Shown here piece after piece: positions 8,455 to 18,633 of a stretch of 64,000 nucleotides of DNA; within the stretch, counting starts at the first letter, position 1, and every line of letters begins with the position of its first letter. The stretch comes from Mycolicibacterium canariasense (GTDB lineage: Bacteria; Actinomycetota; Actinomycetes; Mycobacteriales; Mycobacteriaceae). The notes beneath the pieces were generated by a model. It saw only the letters and a list, made by a program, of their open reading frames with translations. It was not told the origin of the DNA and ran no database searches. The stretch spans positions 1-64,000 of the forward strand of contig NZ_LQOL01000072.1 of assembly GCF_002101555.1 (NCBI RefSeq), written 5' to 3'. Both the position numbers and the translations under genes were made by a program.

Positions 8455-9780
8455 ATGAAAATCACCACCACCCCGACACCAGGGCGGAGGCGGCCGTTCG
8501 TTCTGGCCGCCGTCGCCGCCCTGGTGTCCGTGGTCGCACTGCTGCTGAGCGCCTGTGCCGGCAGCGGCGGCCCCGAGCAGACCCAGGCCACCGGCACGGG
8601 CGAGATCCCCAAGAACACCTCGGGCACCGTACGCATCCTGATGGAGAACGTCCCGGACAGCGACATCGTGAAATCGATGGTGGCCGACTTCAACAAGGAC
8701 TACCCGGACATCAAGGTCGACATCGAGCAGCTGACCTATGATCAGATGCGCGACAAGCTGGTGTCCTCCTTCCAATCCAGCACCCCCAACTATGACCTGA
8801 TCGTGGTGGACAACCCGTGGATGGTGGACTTCGCCAAGGCGAAGTTCCTGCAGCCACTGGACGCCCGTATCGACAGCACCCCTGACTACGACGCGGCCGA
8901 CTTCTTCAAGCCGCTCACCGACGTCACCACCGTCGACGGCGTCCGCTACGCGGTGCCGTTCTACAACTACGCGCTCGGATACCTCTACAACACCGACGAT
9001 TTGGCGCAGGCCAAGCAGACGGTGCCGACCACGCTGGACCAGCTGGTGAGCACGTCGAAGGCGCTCAAGTCCGGTGACCGCGCCGGGATCGCGATGCAGC
9101 CGCAGCGCGGGTACAAGATCTTCGAGGAGTGGGGCAACTGGTTGTTCGCCGCGGGCGGCTCCATCTACGGCCCTGACGGCAAGCCCACCCTGAACACGCC
9201 GGAAGCCAAGCGCGCGCTGGAGGCGTACATCGACACCTACAAGAACGCCGCCCCGCCGAACAGCCTGAACTGGAGCATGGACGAGGCCCAGCGCTCACTG
9301 GCCGCCGGGCAGTCCGCGTCGATGATCAACTACAACTGGCAGCTGCCTGCCGTCAACGAGCCGGGTTCCGGTCCGTCTGCGGGCAAGTTCAAGCTGGCCA
9401 CCATCCCGGGCGGCAAGCAGGTGCTGGGATCGTGGAGCTGGGCCATCCCGGCCAACTCGGGCGCTTCGGACGCCGCCTGGGCGTTCGCCTCCTGGATCAC
9501 CGCCAAGCCACACGATATCGCCCGCACCGAGAAGGGCGGCGCCGCAATCCGGCAGAGCACACTCAAGGACCCGGCAGTCCTGAACGGCAAGTTCGGCGCG
9601 GACTATTACCAGACGGTGGAGAAGCTGCTGGCCGATTCCGCTCCGCTGAGCCAGGGTCCGAGCGGCGAGGAGATGATCCAGGCGGTCGGCACCGAGCTCA
9701 ACGAGGCCGTGGCCGGCACCAAGAGCGTCGACGATGCGCTGGCCGCCGCGCAAGCCGCCGTCGAGAAGATCCAGGGCTAG
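8455..9780 (+). CDS. Sugar ABC transporter substrate-binding lipoprotein
   Basis: A 441-residue extracytoplasmic binding protein of the SBP_bac_1 (CUT1) type. A signal peptide with hydrophobic core (FVLAAVAALVSVVALLLSAC) ends in a lipobox with the lipidated Cys34. The mature part has the family pattern (TVRILMENVPDSD..., DLIVVDNPWMVDFAKAKFLQPLD, PFYNYALGYLYN). The RBS AAGGAA precedes the ATG at 8455; longer frames overlap the kinase and are rejected. It delivers substrate to the permeases encoded just downstream. CUT1 systems take oligosaccharides, polyols or glycerol phosphates, but the substrate here is unknown. Confidence 0.88.
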   Translation: MKITTTPTPGRRRPFVLAAVAALVSVVALLLSACAGSGGPEQTQATGTGEIPKNTSGTVRILMENVPDSDIVKSMVADFNKDYPDIKVDIEQLTYDQMRDKLVSSFQSSTPNYDLIVVDNPWMVDFAKAKFLQPLDARIDSTPDYDAADFFKPLTDVTTVDGVRYAVPFYNYALGYLYNTDDLAQAKQTVPTTLDQLVSTSKALKSGDRAGIAMQPQRGYKIFEEWGNWLFAAGGSIYGPDGKPTLNTPEAKRALEAYIDTYKNAAPPNSLNWSMDEAQRSLAAGQSASMINYNWQLPAVNEPGSGPSAGKFKLATIPGGKQVLGSWSWAIPANSGASDAAWAFASWITAKPHDIARTEKGGAAIRQSTLKDPAVLNGKFGADYYQTVEKLLADSAPLSQGPSGEEMIQAVGTELNEAVAGTKSVDDALAAAQAAVEKIQG

Positions 9781-9838
9781 CTGACCCCTCGCAGCTGCCC
9801 TCCCCGAAACCGACCACCCCGCGAAAGGAGCGATGACC

Positions 9839-10708
9839 ATGATGGCGTTCAAGCACGGCATGGTCGCCCCCCTGATTGCCCTTTTCGTCGGGGTGGTCGG
9901 TTTCCCTTTGGCTTACGCCTTCTACCTGAGCGTCACCGATTACAAGCTCACCGATCACGGGACGCCGAAACTGGTGGCCGCCGACAACTACGTGGCCACG
10001 TTCGGTGACGCCGGGTTCTGGCACGCCTTCGGCACCACCGCGCTGTACGTGCTGGTTGCCGTCGGGCTGGAACTGACCATCGGGCTGGCCATCGCCCTTG
10101 CCCTGCAAAAGCAGCGCTGGGCACGCGATCTCACCCGCTCCATGCTGCTCGCACCGATGTTCATCACCCCCATCGCGGTCGGCCTGATCTTCCGCTTCCT
10201 GCTCAACGATCAACTCGGCGCCATCCCGCATCTGCTGCGCGGCATCGGCATCGACTACGACTTCTTCGGTCCCGGCCGCGCCCTGTTCACCATGGCGTTC
10301 ATCGACGTCTGGCAGTGGACGCCGTTCATGGTGCTGCTCCTGCTGGCCGGGCTGGAATCCATTCCGCGCCAACCACTGGAGGCGGCTCGGGTGGACGGCG
10401 CCGGCGGCTGGTATGTGCTGCGGCGGGTGACGCTGCCGCTGCTGGCCCCGGTTCTGGTGGTGGCCATCATGCTGCGGTCACTGGACGCCATGAAGGTGTT
10501 CGAGTACGTCTTCGCCACCACGCGCGGGGGACCGGGCACCGAAACCGAGACGCTGCAGTACTTCATCTACCAGACCGGCATCCAGTTCTTCCGGCTCGGC
10601 TCGGCGTCGTCGATGGCGTTCGTGGTGCTGGTACTGGTGCTGACGGTCATCGTGATCGCCTTCCGCCGGATGGAGAAGGCGCGAACGCAACAGGCGGGAC
10701 AGTCATGA
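9839..10708 (+). CDS. Sugar ABC transporter permease (MalF/UgpA type)
   Basis: A 289-residue inner-membrane protein with six predicted helices and the binding-protein-dependent permease EAA loop (EAARVDGAGGWYVLRRVTLPLLAP) that docks to the ATPase. The start at 9839 is preferred because GGAG lies 8 nt upstream; ATG codons at 9833 and 9842 are alternatives. It is the first of two permease subunits and overlaps the second by an ATGA. Confidence 0.87.
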   Translation: MMAFKHGMVAPLIALFVGVVGFPLAYAFYLSVTDYKLTDHGTPKLVAADNYVATFGDAGFWHAFGTTALYVLVAVGLELTIGLAIALALQKQRWARDLTRSMLLAPMFITPIAVGLIFRFLLNDQLGAIPHLLRGIGIDYDFFGPGRALFTMAFIDVWQWTPFMVLLLLAGLESIPRQPLEAARVDGAGGWYVLRRVTLPLLAPVLVVAIMLRSLDAMKVFEYVFATTRGGPGTETETLQYFIYQTGIQFFRLGSASSMAFVVLVLVLTVIVIAFRRMEKARTQQAGQS

Positions 10709-11520
10709 AGAACTCTCTCGCGCTGACCATCTGCCGAGTGGCCTTGCTGTGGGCGGCCGCCATCACGGTGCTGTTCCCGGTGCTGTGGATCGCGCTGGCG
10801 AGCGTGAAAACACCGCAGCAGCTCAATGATCCGTTCCTGCTGAGCTTCACCCCGGTGCTGGACAGTTGGCGCACCGTGCTGTCCTCGGACATCCTCGGCG
10901 CCGCCGGCCGCAGCGCCCTGGTCGCCCTCGTCACCGTCGGCACCAGCGTGGTGGTCGGCAGCATGGGCGCCTACGCCATCGCCCGGTTCCGCGCCGGCGG
11001 CACCGCCACCCGGTTCGGCATGCTGGCCGCCCAGGTGCTGCCGCCCGCGGTTCTGGTGTTCCCGTTCCTCACCATGGCGTATGCGTTGCGCCTCAACGAC
11101 ACCGTAGTACCGGTCATCTTCGCGCACCTGAGTTTCGTTCTGCCCGTTGTCACCTGGTTCTTGATCGGCTTCTTCGAAGCGGTGCCGCGCTCACTGGAGG
11201 AGCAGGCCCAGGTTGACGGATTCACCCGTTTCCAGGCGTTCCGGATGGTGGTGCTGCCCCAGGTGTATCCCGGCATCGGCGCGGCCGCCATCTTCGGTTT
11301 CACCCTGTCGTGGAACGACCTGTTCTACGGCCTCATCCTGGCGCCGGGCAAGGCCGCCATCCTGCCGGTGGCCATCGCCGGATTCAACACCTTCCGCGGG
11401 GTGCAGATCGGCTCGATGAGCGCGGCGATCCTCATCGCGGTGGTACCCGTCGTCGTTGCCAGCTTCTTCATCCAGCGCCGGCTCGTGCAGGGCATCAGCG
11501 GCGGCGCGGTCAAGTTCTAA
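10705..11520 (+). CDS. Sugar ABC transporter permease (MalG/UgpE type)
   Basis: A 271-residue membrane permease with six predicted helices. The EAA loop reads EEQAQVDGFTRFQAFRMVVLPQVYPG and the C-terminus is typical of MalG/UgpE proteins. Its ATG overlaps the stop of the first permease (ATGA), implying coupled translation and an equimolar heterodimer. The ATPase gene follows after 20 bp. Confidence 0.87.
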   Translation: MKNSLALTICRVALLWAAAITVLFPVLWIALASVKTPQQLNDPFLLSFTPVLDSWRTVLSSDILGAAGRSALVALVTVGTSVVVGSMGAYAIARFRAGGTATRFGMLAAQVLPPAVLVFPFLTMAYALRLNDTVVPVIFAHLSFVLPVVTWFLIGFFEAVPRSLEEQAQVDGFTRFQAFRMVVLPQVYPGIGAAAIFGFTLSWNDLFYGLILAPGKAAILPVAIAGFNTFRGVQIGSMSAAILIAVVPVVVASFFIQRRLVQGISGGAVKF

Positions 11521-11540
11521 AGATTGGTGAGCACAGCGTC

Positions 11541-12608
<1,068 letters not shown>

Positions 12609-12633
12609 AAAAGGAAGAGGAACAAGCACAGTT

Positions 12634-13404
12634 ATGACCAAGACAGTCGTGGTGACCGGCGCCGGATCGGGCATCGGCCGGGCCATCGCCACCACCCTCG
12701 CCGCCCGGGACTGGCGCGTCGTCGTCACCGATATCAACGGTGATGCCGCTCGCGAGGTCGCCGCCGGGCTGCCCAACCAGGATGCCGGGCACGAATCGGC
12801 GGTCCTCAACGTCAGCGCGCCCGAGGACGCCGCCACCGTGGCCTACGGCATCGCCGACCGGCTCGGCCTGGACGCGTGGGTGAGCAATGCCGGGATCTCG
12901 TTCATGCACAAGTTCCTCGACGCCCCGGTGGCCCATTACGACCAGACCATGGACGTCAACCTCAAGGGCGTGTTCGTATGCGGGCAGGCCGCGGCCAGGG
13001 CCATGGTGCGCAGCGGGACCGCGGGCAGCATCGTCAACACCGCGTCGATGGCGGGCAAGCAGGGCCGCGTGCCCTACCTGTCGGACTACGTGGCGTCCAA
13101 GTTCGGTGTCGTCGGTCTCACCCAGGCCATGGCGTACGAGCTCGGTGAGCACGGCATCACCGTCAACTGCGTGTGCCCCGGATACGTCGAAACACCCATG
13201 CAGACAAGAGAACTCGAGTGGGAGGCGCAGTTGCGCGGCAGCACACCCGAGGGCGTGCGCGCCATGATGATCCAGGACACGCCGTTGGGCCGTCTCGAGC
13301 AGCCCGACGATGTCGCCCGCGTGGTGGCCTTCCTGCTGTCCGACGACGCGCGCTTCGTCACCGGTGAGGCGCTGGCCGTCAACGGCGGCGCCTACATGGA
13401 CTGA
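12634..13404 (+). CDS. SDR-family dehydrogenase
   Basis: A 256-residue classical short-chain dehydrogenase/reductase. It shows the TGAGSGIG cofactor loop, an acidic residue after strand 2 (VVTDIN) favouring NAD+, the SNAG motif, catalytic Tyr-Lys in YVASK with the upstream Ser in NTASM, and the PG motif in CVCPGYVETPM. The ATG at 12634 is preceded by an AGGAAGAGG region. Placed between the transporter ATPase and the BtpA-like gene, it probably oxidises the imported sugar alcohol or sugar; this is inferred from context. Confidence 0.85.
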   Translation: MTKTVVVTGAGSGIGRAIATTLAARDWRVVVTDINGDAAREVAAGLPNQDAGHESAVLNVSAPEDAATVAYGIADRLGLDAWVSNAGISFMHKFLDAPVAHYDQTMDVNLKGVFVCGQAAARAMVRSGTAGSIVNTASMAGKQGRVPYLSDYVASKFGVVGLTQAMAYELGEHGITVNCVCPGYVETPMQTRELEWEAQLRGSTPEGVRAMMIQDTPLGRLEQPDDVARVVAFLLSDDARFVTGEALAVNGGAYMD

Positions 13405-13453
13405 CCTGTCCTGGAAAAGACTTCGCATTCAACGCAGAAAGAAAGGCACTTCA

Positions 13454-14275
13454 GTGACCACCACCTGGCTCGACGACGTTTTCGGAGTTCGGAAGCCCGT
13501 CATCGCCATGCTCCACCTCAGCGCACTGCCCGGCGATCCCGGTTACGACACCGCGGGCGGTATCGCCGCCGTCGTCGACCGGGCCCGGGCCGAACTGGAC
13601 GCCCTGCAGTCCGGCGGCGTGGACGGCGTGATGATCAGCAACGAGTTCAGCCTGCCCTACCTGACCAAGACCGAGCCGATCACCGCGATCACCATGGCCC
13701 GCATCATCGGCGAGCTGCTGCCGGACCTGTTCGTGCCCTACGGCGTCAACGTGCTGTGGGACGGCCGCGCCTCCATCGACCTGGCCGTGGCCACCGGCGC
13801 GAAATTCGTCAGGGAGATCTTCACCGGCGTGTATGCCAGTGATTTCGGGTTGTGGGACACCAACATCGGCGAGGTGGCCCGGCACCGCACCCGGGTCGGC
13901 GGGTCGGCGGTGAAGCTGCTGTTCAACATCGTGCCGGAGTCGGCCACCTACCTTGCCGCACGGGATCTCGCGTCGATCACCCGCACCACCGTGTTCGCCA
14001 CGCTGCCCGACGCCATCTGCGTCTCCGGTGCCACCGCCGGCGCGCCGACCGACACCGAGGCACTGCGCGTGGTGAAGTCGGCGGCCGGCACCGTGCCGGT
14101 GTTCGTCAACACCGGGGTGCGGGCCGAGAATGTGGCCACACAGCTCGACATCGCCGACGGTGCCGTGGTGGGAACGTATTTCAAGCAGGACGGCGTCTTC
14201 GAGAACCGGGCTGACCAGAAGCGCGTCGAGGAGTTGATGCTGGCCGCCAGGGCCTTCCGCGACCAGCTGGTGTGA
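13454..14275 (+). CDS. BtpA/SgcQ-family TIM-barrel protein
   Basis: A 273-residue protein of the BtpA/SgcQ family, a predicted (beta/alpha)8 barrel related to FMN-linked or aldolase-like barrels. Recognisable stretches: KPVIAMLHLSALPGDPGY near the start, GVDGVMISNEFSLPYL, the central GAKFVREIFTGVYASDFG and the C-terminal phosphate-binding-like VFVNTGVRAENV ... DGAVVGTYFKQDG. BtpA was first linked to photosystem I stability in cyanobacteria, while in heterotrophs homologues occur in sugar operons with no defined reaction. GTG 13454 follows an AAAGG box. As the final gene of the sugar operon it may act as an aldolase or isomerase on the phosphorylated sugar, but this is untested. Confidence 0.8.
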   Translation: MTTTWLDDVFGVRKPVIAMLHLSALPGDPGYDTAGGIAAVVDRARAELDALQSGGVDGVMISNEFSLPYLTKTEPITAITMARIIGELLPDLFVPYGVNVLWDGRASIDLAVATGAKFVREIFTGVYASDFGLWDTNIGEVARHRTRVGGSAVKLLFNIVPESATYLAARDLASITRTTVFATLPDAICVSGATAGAPTDTEALRVVKSAAGTVPVFVNTGVRAENVATQLDIADGAVVGTYFKQDGVFENRADQKRVEELMLAARAFRDQLV

Positions 14276-14282
14276 CCCGAGC

Positions 14283-14312
14283 CGCGCCGGGTTTGCGTTT
14301 GAACCCGGCGCG
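14283..14312 (+). terminator. Hairpin terminator of the sugar operon
   Basis: 11-bp inverted repeat CGCGCCGGGTT / AACCCGGCGCG with an 8-nt loop starting 8 bp after the BtpA-like stop codon. Confidence 0.75.
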
Positions 14313-14372
14313 ACCGGGCACTCCTGGCTGGACGGCCACGTCGATCGCCGCACGTGCCCGGTGGAAGGTTCG

Positions 14373-15194
14373 ATGAGCGACACCGACCGACGTCGCCTGG
14401 GCGCGTCCGACAGTCCGATAGAAGACGAGCTGGAGTACGCCTTCAGCAGGATGGTCAGCGAAGGCACCCAACGGCTGCACCGTACCTGGCGGGAAGTACT
14501 GGTCACCGGTTTCTTCGGCGGCACCGAAGTGGCGATGGGCGTGCTGGCCTACTTGTCGGTGCTGGACGCCACGGACAATTCACTGCTGGCCGGGCTGGCG
14601 TTCTCGATCGGCTTCCTGGCGCTGTTGTTGGGCCGCAGCGAGCTGTTCACCGAGGGTTTCCTGATTCCGGTGACCACCGTTGCCGCCAAACGGGCCAGCT
14701 TCGCCCAACTGTGCAAGCTGTGGGGCGGCACCTTGGTCGCCAATCTGGCCGGCGGCTGGCTGATCATGTGGTTGATCATCATCGCCTTCCCGAAGCTGCA
14801 CGACACGACCATCGAGGCGGCCACGCATTACGCCACCGCGCCCATGTCCGTGCACACGGTGACGCTGGCCGTCCTGGGCGGCATGGCGATCACGCTGATG
14901 ACCCGAATGCAGCACGGCACCGACGCGGTGATCGGCAAGATCGCCGCAGCCGTCGCCGGTGCCTTCCTGCTTGCCGGACTGCAGATGTTCCACTCGATCC
15001 TGGACTCACTGTTGATCTTCGGGGCGATGTTCACCGGCCACGCGCCATTCGGCTACCTTGACTGGCTCACCTGGTTCGGTTACACCGTGGTCGGCAACAT
15101 GATCGGGGGACTGGGATTGGTGACGCTGCTGCGCCTGCTGCGAAGCAAGGACCGCCTGCAACAAGAACGCGTCGCCGCCGAGACCACGGACTGA
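14373..15194 (+). CDS. Formate/nitrite transporter (FNT) family channel
   Basis: A 273-residue membrane protein of the FNT family (YfdC/FocA/NirC-like), normally a pentameric channel for small monovalent anions. It has about six hydrophobic helices after a 60-residue N-terminal cytoplasmic segment, with FNT-like segments EVAMGVLAYLSVL, GRSELFTEGFLIPV and the late WFGYTVVGNMIGG. The ATG at 14373 is preceded by GGAAGG, while the upstream GTG at 14361 overlaps that site. It stands as a single gene after the sugar-operon terminator. The transported ion cannot be told from sequence. Confidence 0.78.
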   Translation: MSDTDRRRLGASDSPIEDELEYAFSRMVSEGTQRLHRTWREVLVTGFFGGTEVAMGVLAYLSVLDATDNSLLAGLAFSIGFLALLLGRSELFTEGFLIPVTTVAAKRASFAQLCKLWGGTLVANLAGGWLIMWLIIIAFPKLHDTTIEAATHYATAPMSVHTVTLAVLGGMAITLMTRMQHGTDAVIGKIAAAVAGAFLLAGLQMFHSILDSLLIFGAMFTGHAPFGYLDWLTWFGYTVVGNMIGGLGLVTLLRLLRSKDRLQQERVAAETTD

Positions 15195-15485
15195 ACCGGG
15201 CCGGATGACATCGGGCGCGCATCAGGACGCCCTGTCCCCGTTGTTTGGGCACGACTTCGGTGTCGCCGAAGTAGCCCAGCAGGAGTTGGCGCCGTCAGCT
15301 GGCCCGCGAGGTGTTCTTCCCGGAGGATCGCGGCCGGTCCGGGCTGCTGTCCTCGCACGGGCAGTGCCGCGGGCACACCACGATTGACGCGGTCGTCAAG
15401 GTGCGCGCCCACGCGGCGTTCCTTTGCTGTAGTTTCCACCCATGATGTTCGGCGGGCTCGTCACCATTGCCAGAATCGCATGCAC
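15195..15485. other. Intergenic stretch with possible gene debris
   Basis: About 290 bp between the FNT gene and the MbtM-like gene. One plus-strand frame (about 15285-15440) has coding-like GC3 bias but no start or recognisable domain, suggesting a fragment of a lost gene. No iron-box-like palindrome is seen before the ligase gene. Confidence 0.35.
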
Positions 15486-17015
15486 ATGGTGAGTTTGCTG
15501 GCCGCCGCGCTGCGTGACCGGTTGTCGGGCAGCACGAATCACCTGGTGCTGCTCGAGGACGACGTCTGGGTCCGGCACCCGTGGCCGGAGATCTACGCCC
15601 GCGCCGAGAACGTGGCCGCATGGGCGTCCGACTCCGGAGTCGAATCCCTGGGATTGGTGGGTGAGCCGACCGCGGAGTTCGTCGCGGCGATCATCGGCGC
15701 CCAACTCGCCGGTGCGGCGGTCGCGATCCTGCCCGGACCGATCCGCGGTGCGGACCCGGCGGACTGGGCGCGGATCACGCTGTCCCGCTTCGGCGGGATC
15801 GCCGTCGAGCGGGTGCTCAGCCAGGGCAGCTACCTGCAGCGCCTGGCCGCGGAGTCGCCGGAGGCGGTCGATCTCACCGGCGTTGCCCACCCGCGGCGTT
15901 CGGCCACCTTTGCGCTCCCCGACGGGCCCGCGCCGGTCGCCGTGCTGCAAGGCACCGCCGGGTCCACCGGAACCCCGCGCACCGTCGCGCTCTCACCCGC
16001 CGCCGTGCTGGCCAACCTGTGCGGCCTCAACGACCGCATCGACGTCCAGACCAGCGATACCGGCTGCTCCTGGCTGCCGTTGTATCACGACATGGGCCTG
16101 AGTTTCCTGCTCTCGGGCGCCCTCGCCGGCACCGACGTGTGGCAGGCGCCGACGTCGGCGTTCCAGGCGTCCCCGTTCCGGTGGCTGCACTGGCTGTCCG
16201 AGAGCCGGGCCACCATCACCGCAGCGCCCAACATGGCCTACGGCATGATCGGCAAGTACTCGCGCCGAGTCGCCGATGTCGACCTGTCCGCACTGCGTTT
16301 CGCGCTCAACGGCGGCGAGCCCGTCGACTGCGCCCTCACCGCGCGGTTCGGCACCGAGATGGCGCGCTTCGGGTTCCCCACCGGGGCGCTGTCCCCGTCC
16401 TACGGGATGGCCGAATCCAACTGTGCCGTCACGGTTCCGGAGCCCGGCCTGGGATTGCGGGCCGTGCAGACGGCCACCGGTACGCACGCTGTGCTCGGGG
16501 CGCCGATCGCCGGTATGGAGGTGCGGATCGACCCGGTCGAGGGGGCGCACGGTGACGTGGGGGAGATCGTCATCCGCGGCACGTCCATGATGACGGGCTA
16601 CCTCGGCGATGATCCACTGGCCGACGGATCCTGGTTCCGCACCGGTGATCTCGGCTTCCTCGCCGACGGCGGGCTGGTGGTCTGCGGCCGGGCAAAGGAG
16701 ATCATCACCGTCGCCGGGCGCAATATCTTCCCGACCGAGGTCGAGCAGTTGGCCGCCCAGGTCCCCGGTGTGCGGGAAGGTGCGGTGGTGGCCGTCGGCG
16801 TCGGGGAGGGGTCGATCCGACCCGCCCTGCTGATCACCGCCGAGTTCCGCGGGCCCGACGAGGCCGGGGCCCGGGCCCAACTGATCCAGCATGTGGCCTC
16901 GGGTTGCGGGGTGGTGCCCGCCGACGTCATCTTCGTCAAACCCGGCACCCTGCCCAGGACGTCCTCGGGCAAGCTGCGCCGGCTGCAGGTCAAACGCGAT
17001 CTGGAGCACCGGTAG
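15486..17015 (+). CDS. mbtM: MbtM-like fatty acyl-AMP ligase
   Basis: A 509-residue adenylate-forming enzyme that closely resembles mycobacterial MbtM (FadD33), the ligase that activates the mycobactin acyl chain and loads it on an acyl carrier protein. Shared blocks from memory of MbtM: RHPWPEI near the start, LQGTAGSTGTPRT (ATP P-loop), CSWLPLYHDMGLSFLLS, LNGGEPVD, PSYGMAESNCAVTVP, WFRTGDLGFL, GRAKEIITVAGRNIFPTEVE and the C-terminal PRTSSGKLRRLQV with the catalytic Lys. ATG 15486 aligns with the MbtM start; ATG 15480 is possible. The gene has no neighbouring mbtK, mbtL or mbtN and no visible IdeR box, so iron regulation is uncertain. Confidence 0.8.
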   Translation: MVSLLAAALRDRLSGSTNHLVLLEDDVWVRHPWPEIYARAENVAAWASDSGVESLGLVGEPTAEFVAAIIGAQLAGAAVAILPGPIRGADPADWARITLSRFGGIAVERVLSQGSYLQRLAAESPEAVDLTGVAHPRRSATFALPDGPAPVAVLQGTAGSTGTPRTVALSPAAVLANLCGLNDRIDVQTSDTGCSWLPLYHDMGLSFLLSGALAGTDVWQAPTSAFQASPFRWLHWLSESRATITAAPNMAYGMIGKYSRRVADVDLSALRFALNGGEPVDCALTARFGTEMARFGFPTGALSPSYGMAESNCAVTVPEPGLGLRAVQTATGTHAVLGAPIAGMEVRIDPVEGAHGDVGEIVIRGTSMMTGYLGDDPLADGSWFRTGDLGFLADGGLVVCGRAKEIITVAGRNIFPTEVEQLAAQVPGVREGAVVAVGVGEGSIRPALLITAEFRGPDEAGARAQLIQHVASGCGVVPADVIFVKPGTLPRTSSGKLRRLQVKRDLEHR

Positions 17016-17031
17016 CTACAGTCGAGTCATC

Positions 17032-18633
17032 ATGGTTAGACGTACTCACAACCGCGGTCCGCTCACAGCACTGGCGGTGCGGGTGTCCGCCGCCAAGGCC
17101 GGTCTGGGCCCGCCGACGACGCGCTACACCGTCAGCCGCGATATCGACGTCGTCACCCGTGACGGCGAACGGCTGCGCACCGATCTGTACACGCCGTCGG
17201 ACCCCCTTGGCACCGTACTCATGCGCACCCCGTACGGCCGCGCGAACCTGCCCGCGACCGTCATCGCCGGGCTCTACGCCGAGCGTGGCTACCGGGTCGT
17301 CCTGCAAAGCGTGCGAGGCACTTTCGGCTCCACCGGCACCTTCGAGCCAGGAGTGAGCGAGGCGGCCGACGCCGCGGACACGGTGGCCTGGATGCGCACC
17401 CAACCGTGGTTCGACGGCCGGTTCGCCACCGCCGGGGCGTCCTACCTCGGCTTCACCCAGTGGGCGCTGCTGTCCGACCCGCCACCGGAGCTGACCACCT
17501 CGATCATCGCCATGGCACCGCATGACTTCGCCGAATCGGGTTGGAGCACCGGTTCGTTCGCTCTCGCTGATTTTCTGACCTGGAGCTACCAGGTGGCCCA
17601 CCAGGAGAACGGCGGGACGCTGCGCACGCTGGCGCGGGCGCTCACCACGTCGCGCCGGTTGCGCACCCCGCTGCGCACCGTTCCGCTGCGCGACGCCGGC
17701 CGGCGCATCCTCAAAGGACGGGCCGGCTGGCATGAATCGTGGCTGCGCACCCCCGACACGGCGCACCCGTACTGGCAGCCCAGCCGGCTCGGCGGCGCGC
17801 TGCAGCGGGTCGGCGTGCCGGTGCTGCTGGTCACCGGCTGGCAGGACGTCTTCCTGCCCCAGACCCTGGAGCAGTACCGCCGCCTCGTCGACCGCGGCGC
17901 CGAGCCGGCGCTGATCGTCGGCCCGTGGACCCACGGCGAGGGCGGCGGTGACGTCATCCGGGAGTCGCTGGCATGGCTGGCCGGGGCCCGATGGTCCGGG
18001 GCGCGGATCCACGTCACCGGCAGCGCGGAGTGGCGGGACATGCCCGAATGGCCGCCCGCCACCGAGGATTCCGTGCTGTACCTGGGCCCCAGGGCCGCGT
18101 TGGGGGACCGGCGCCCGGACGGTGACGGCGTACTGGCCCGGTTCGTGTTCGATCCGGCCGATCCGACCCCGACCGTCGGTGGCCGGCTGCTGTTCACCCC
18201 CAGCGGCTATCGCGACGACGGCACCTTGGCCGCGCGCGCCGACGTGGTCACCTTCAGCACCGCGCCGCTGCCGGACGCGCTGGAGGTGCTCGGCACGCCG
18301 CGGATCGAACTTGTGCACCGCACCGACACCGGATTCGCCGACGTGTGGGTGCGGATCAGCGAGGTCGGCGCCGACGGGTGCTCTCGCAACGTCAGCGACG
18401 GCTACGTGCGCCGGACGGCCGGGGCGCCGTCGGCGCTGCAGTTGGATCTCGACCCGATCGCGCACCGGTTCGCGCGTGGATCCCGGATCCGGGTGATGAT
18501 CGCGGGCGGATCGCATCCGCGCTATGCCCGCAATCACGGCACCGGAGAGCCGATGTGGAACGCGACGCGGATGGTGCCCACGACCCACGAGGTCGGTGCC
18601 GGGTCGCGGCTGCTGCTGCCGGTGCCGCGCTAA
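17032..18633 (+). CDS. CocE/NonD-family hydrolase
   Basis: A 533-residue serine hydrolase of the S15/CocE family (X-Pro dipeptidyl-peptidase-like acyl esterases). The alpha/beta-hydrolase domain has the nucleophile Ser137 in GASYLG, an acidic residue in TGWQDVFLPQT and the His in GPWTHGEGG. The C-terminal jelly-roll domain (about residues 340-533) is complete. Start ATG 17032 lies 16 bp after the MbtM-like stop, so the two are probably cotranscribed. Its TAA overlaps the stop codon of the convergent fadB4-like gene. Substrate unknown; an ester or peptide hydrolase. Confidence 0.85.
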   Translation: MVRRTHNRGPLTALAVRVSAAKAGLGPPTTRYTVSRDIDVVTRDGERLRTDLYTPSDPLGTVLMRTPYGRANLPATVIAGLYAERGYRVVLQSVRGTFGSTGTFEPGVSEAADAADTVAWMRTQPWFDGRFATAGASYLGFTQWALLSDPPPELTTSIIAMAPHDFAESGWSTGSFALADFLTWSYQVAHQENGGTLRTLARALTTSRRLRTPLRTVPLRDAGRRILKGRAGWHESWLRTPDTAHPYWQPSRLGGALQRVGVPVLLVTGWQDVFLPQTLEQYRRLVDRGAEPALIVGPWTHGEGGGDVIRESLAWLAGARWSGARIHVTGSAEWRDMPEWPPATEDSVLYLGPRAALGDRRPDGDGVLARFVFDPADPTPTVGGRLLFTPSGYRDDGTLAARADVVTFSTAPLPDALEVLGTPRIELVHRTDTGFADVWVRISEVGADGCSRNVSDGYVRRTAGAPSALQLDLDPIAHRFARGSRIRVMIAGGSHPRYARNHGTGEPMWNATRMVPTTHEVGAGSRLLLPVPR

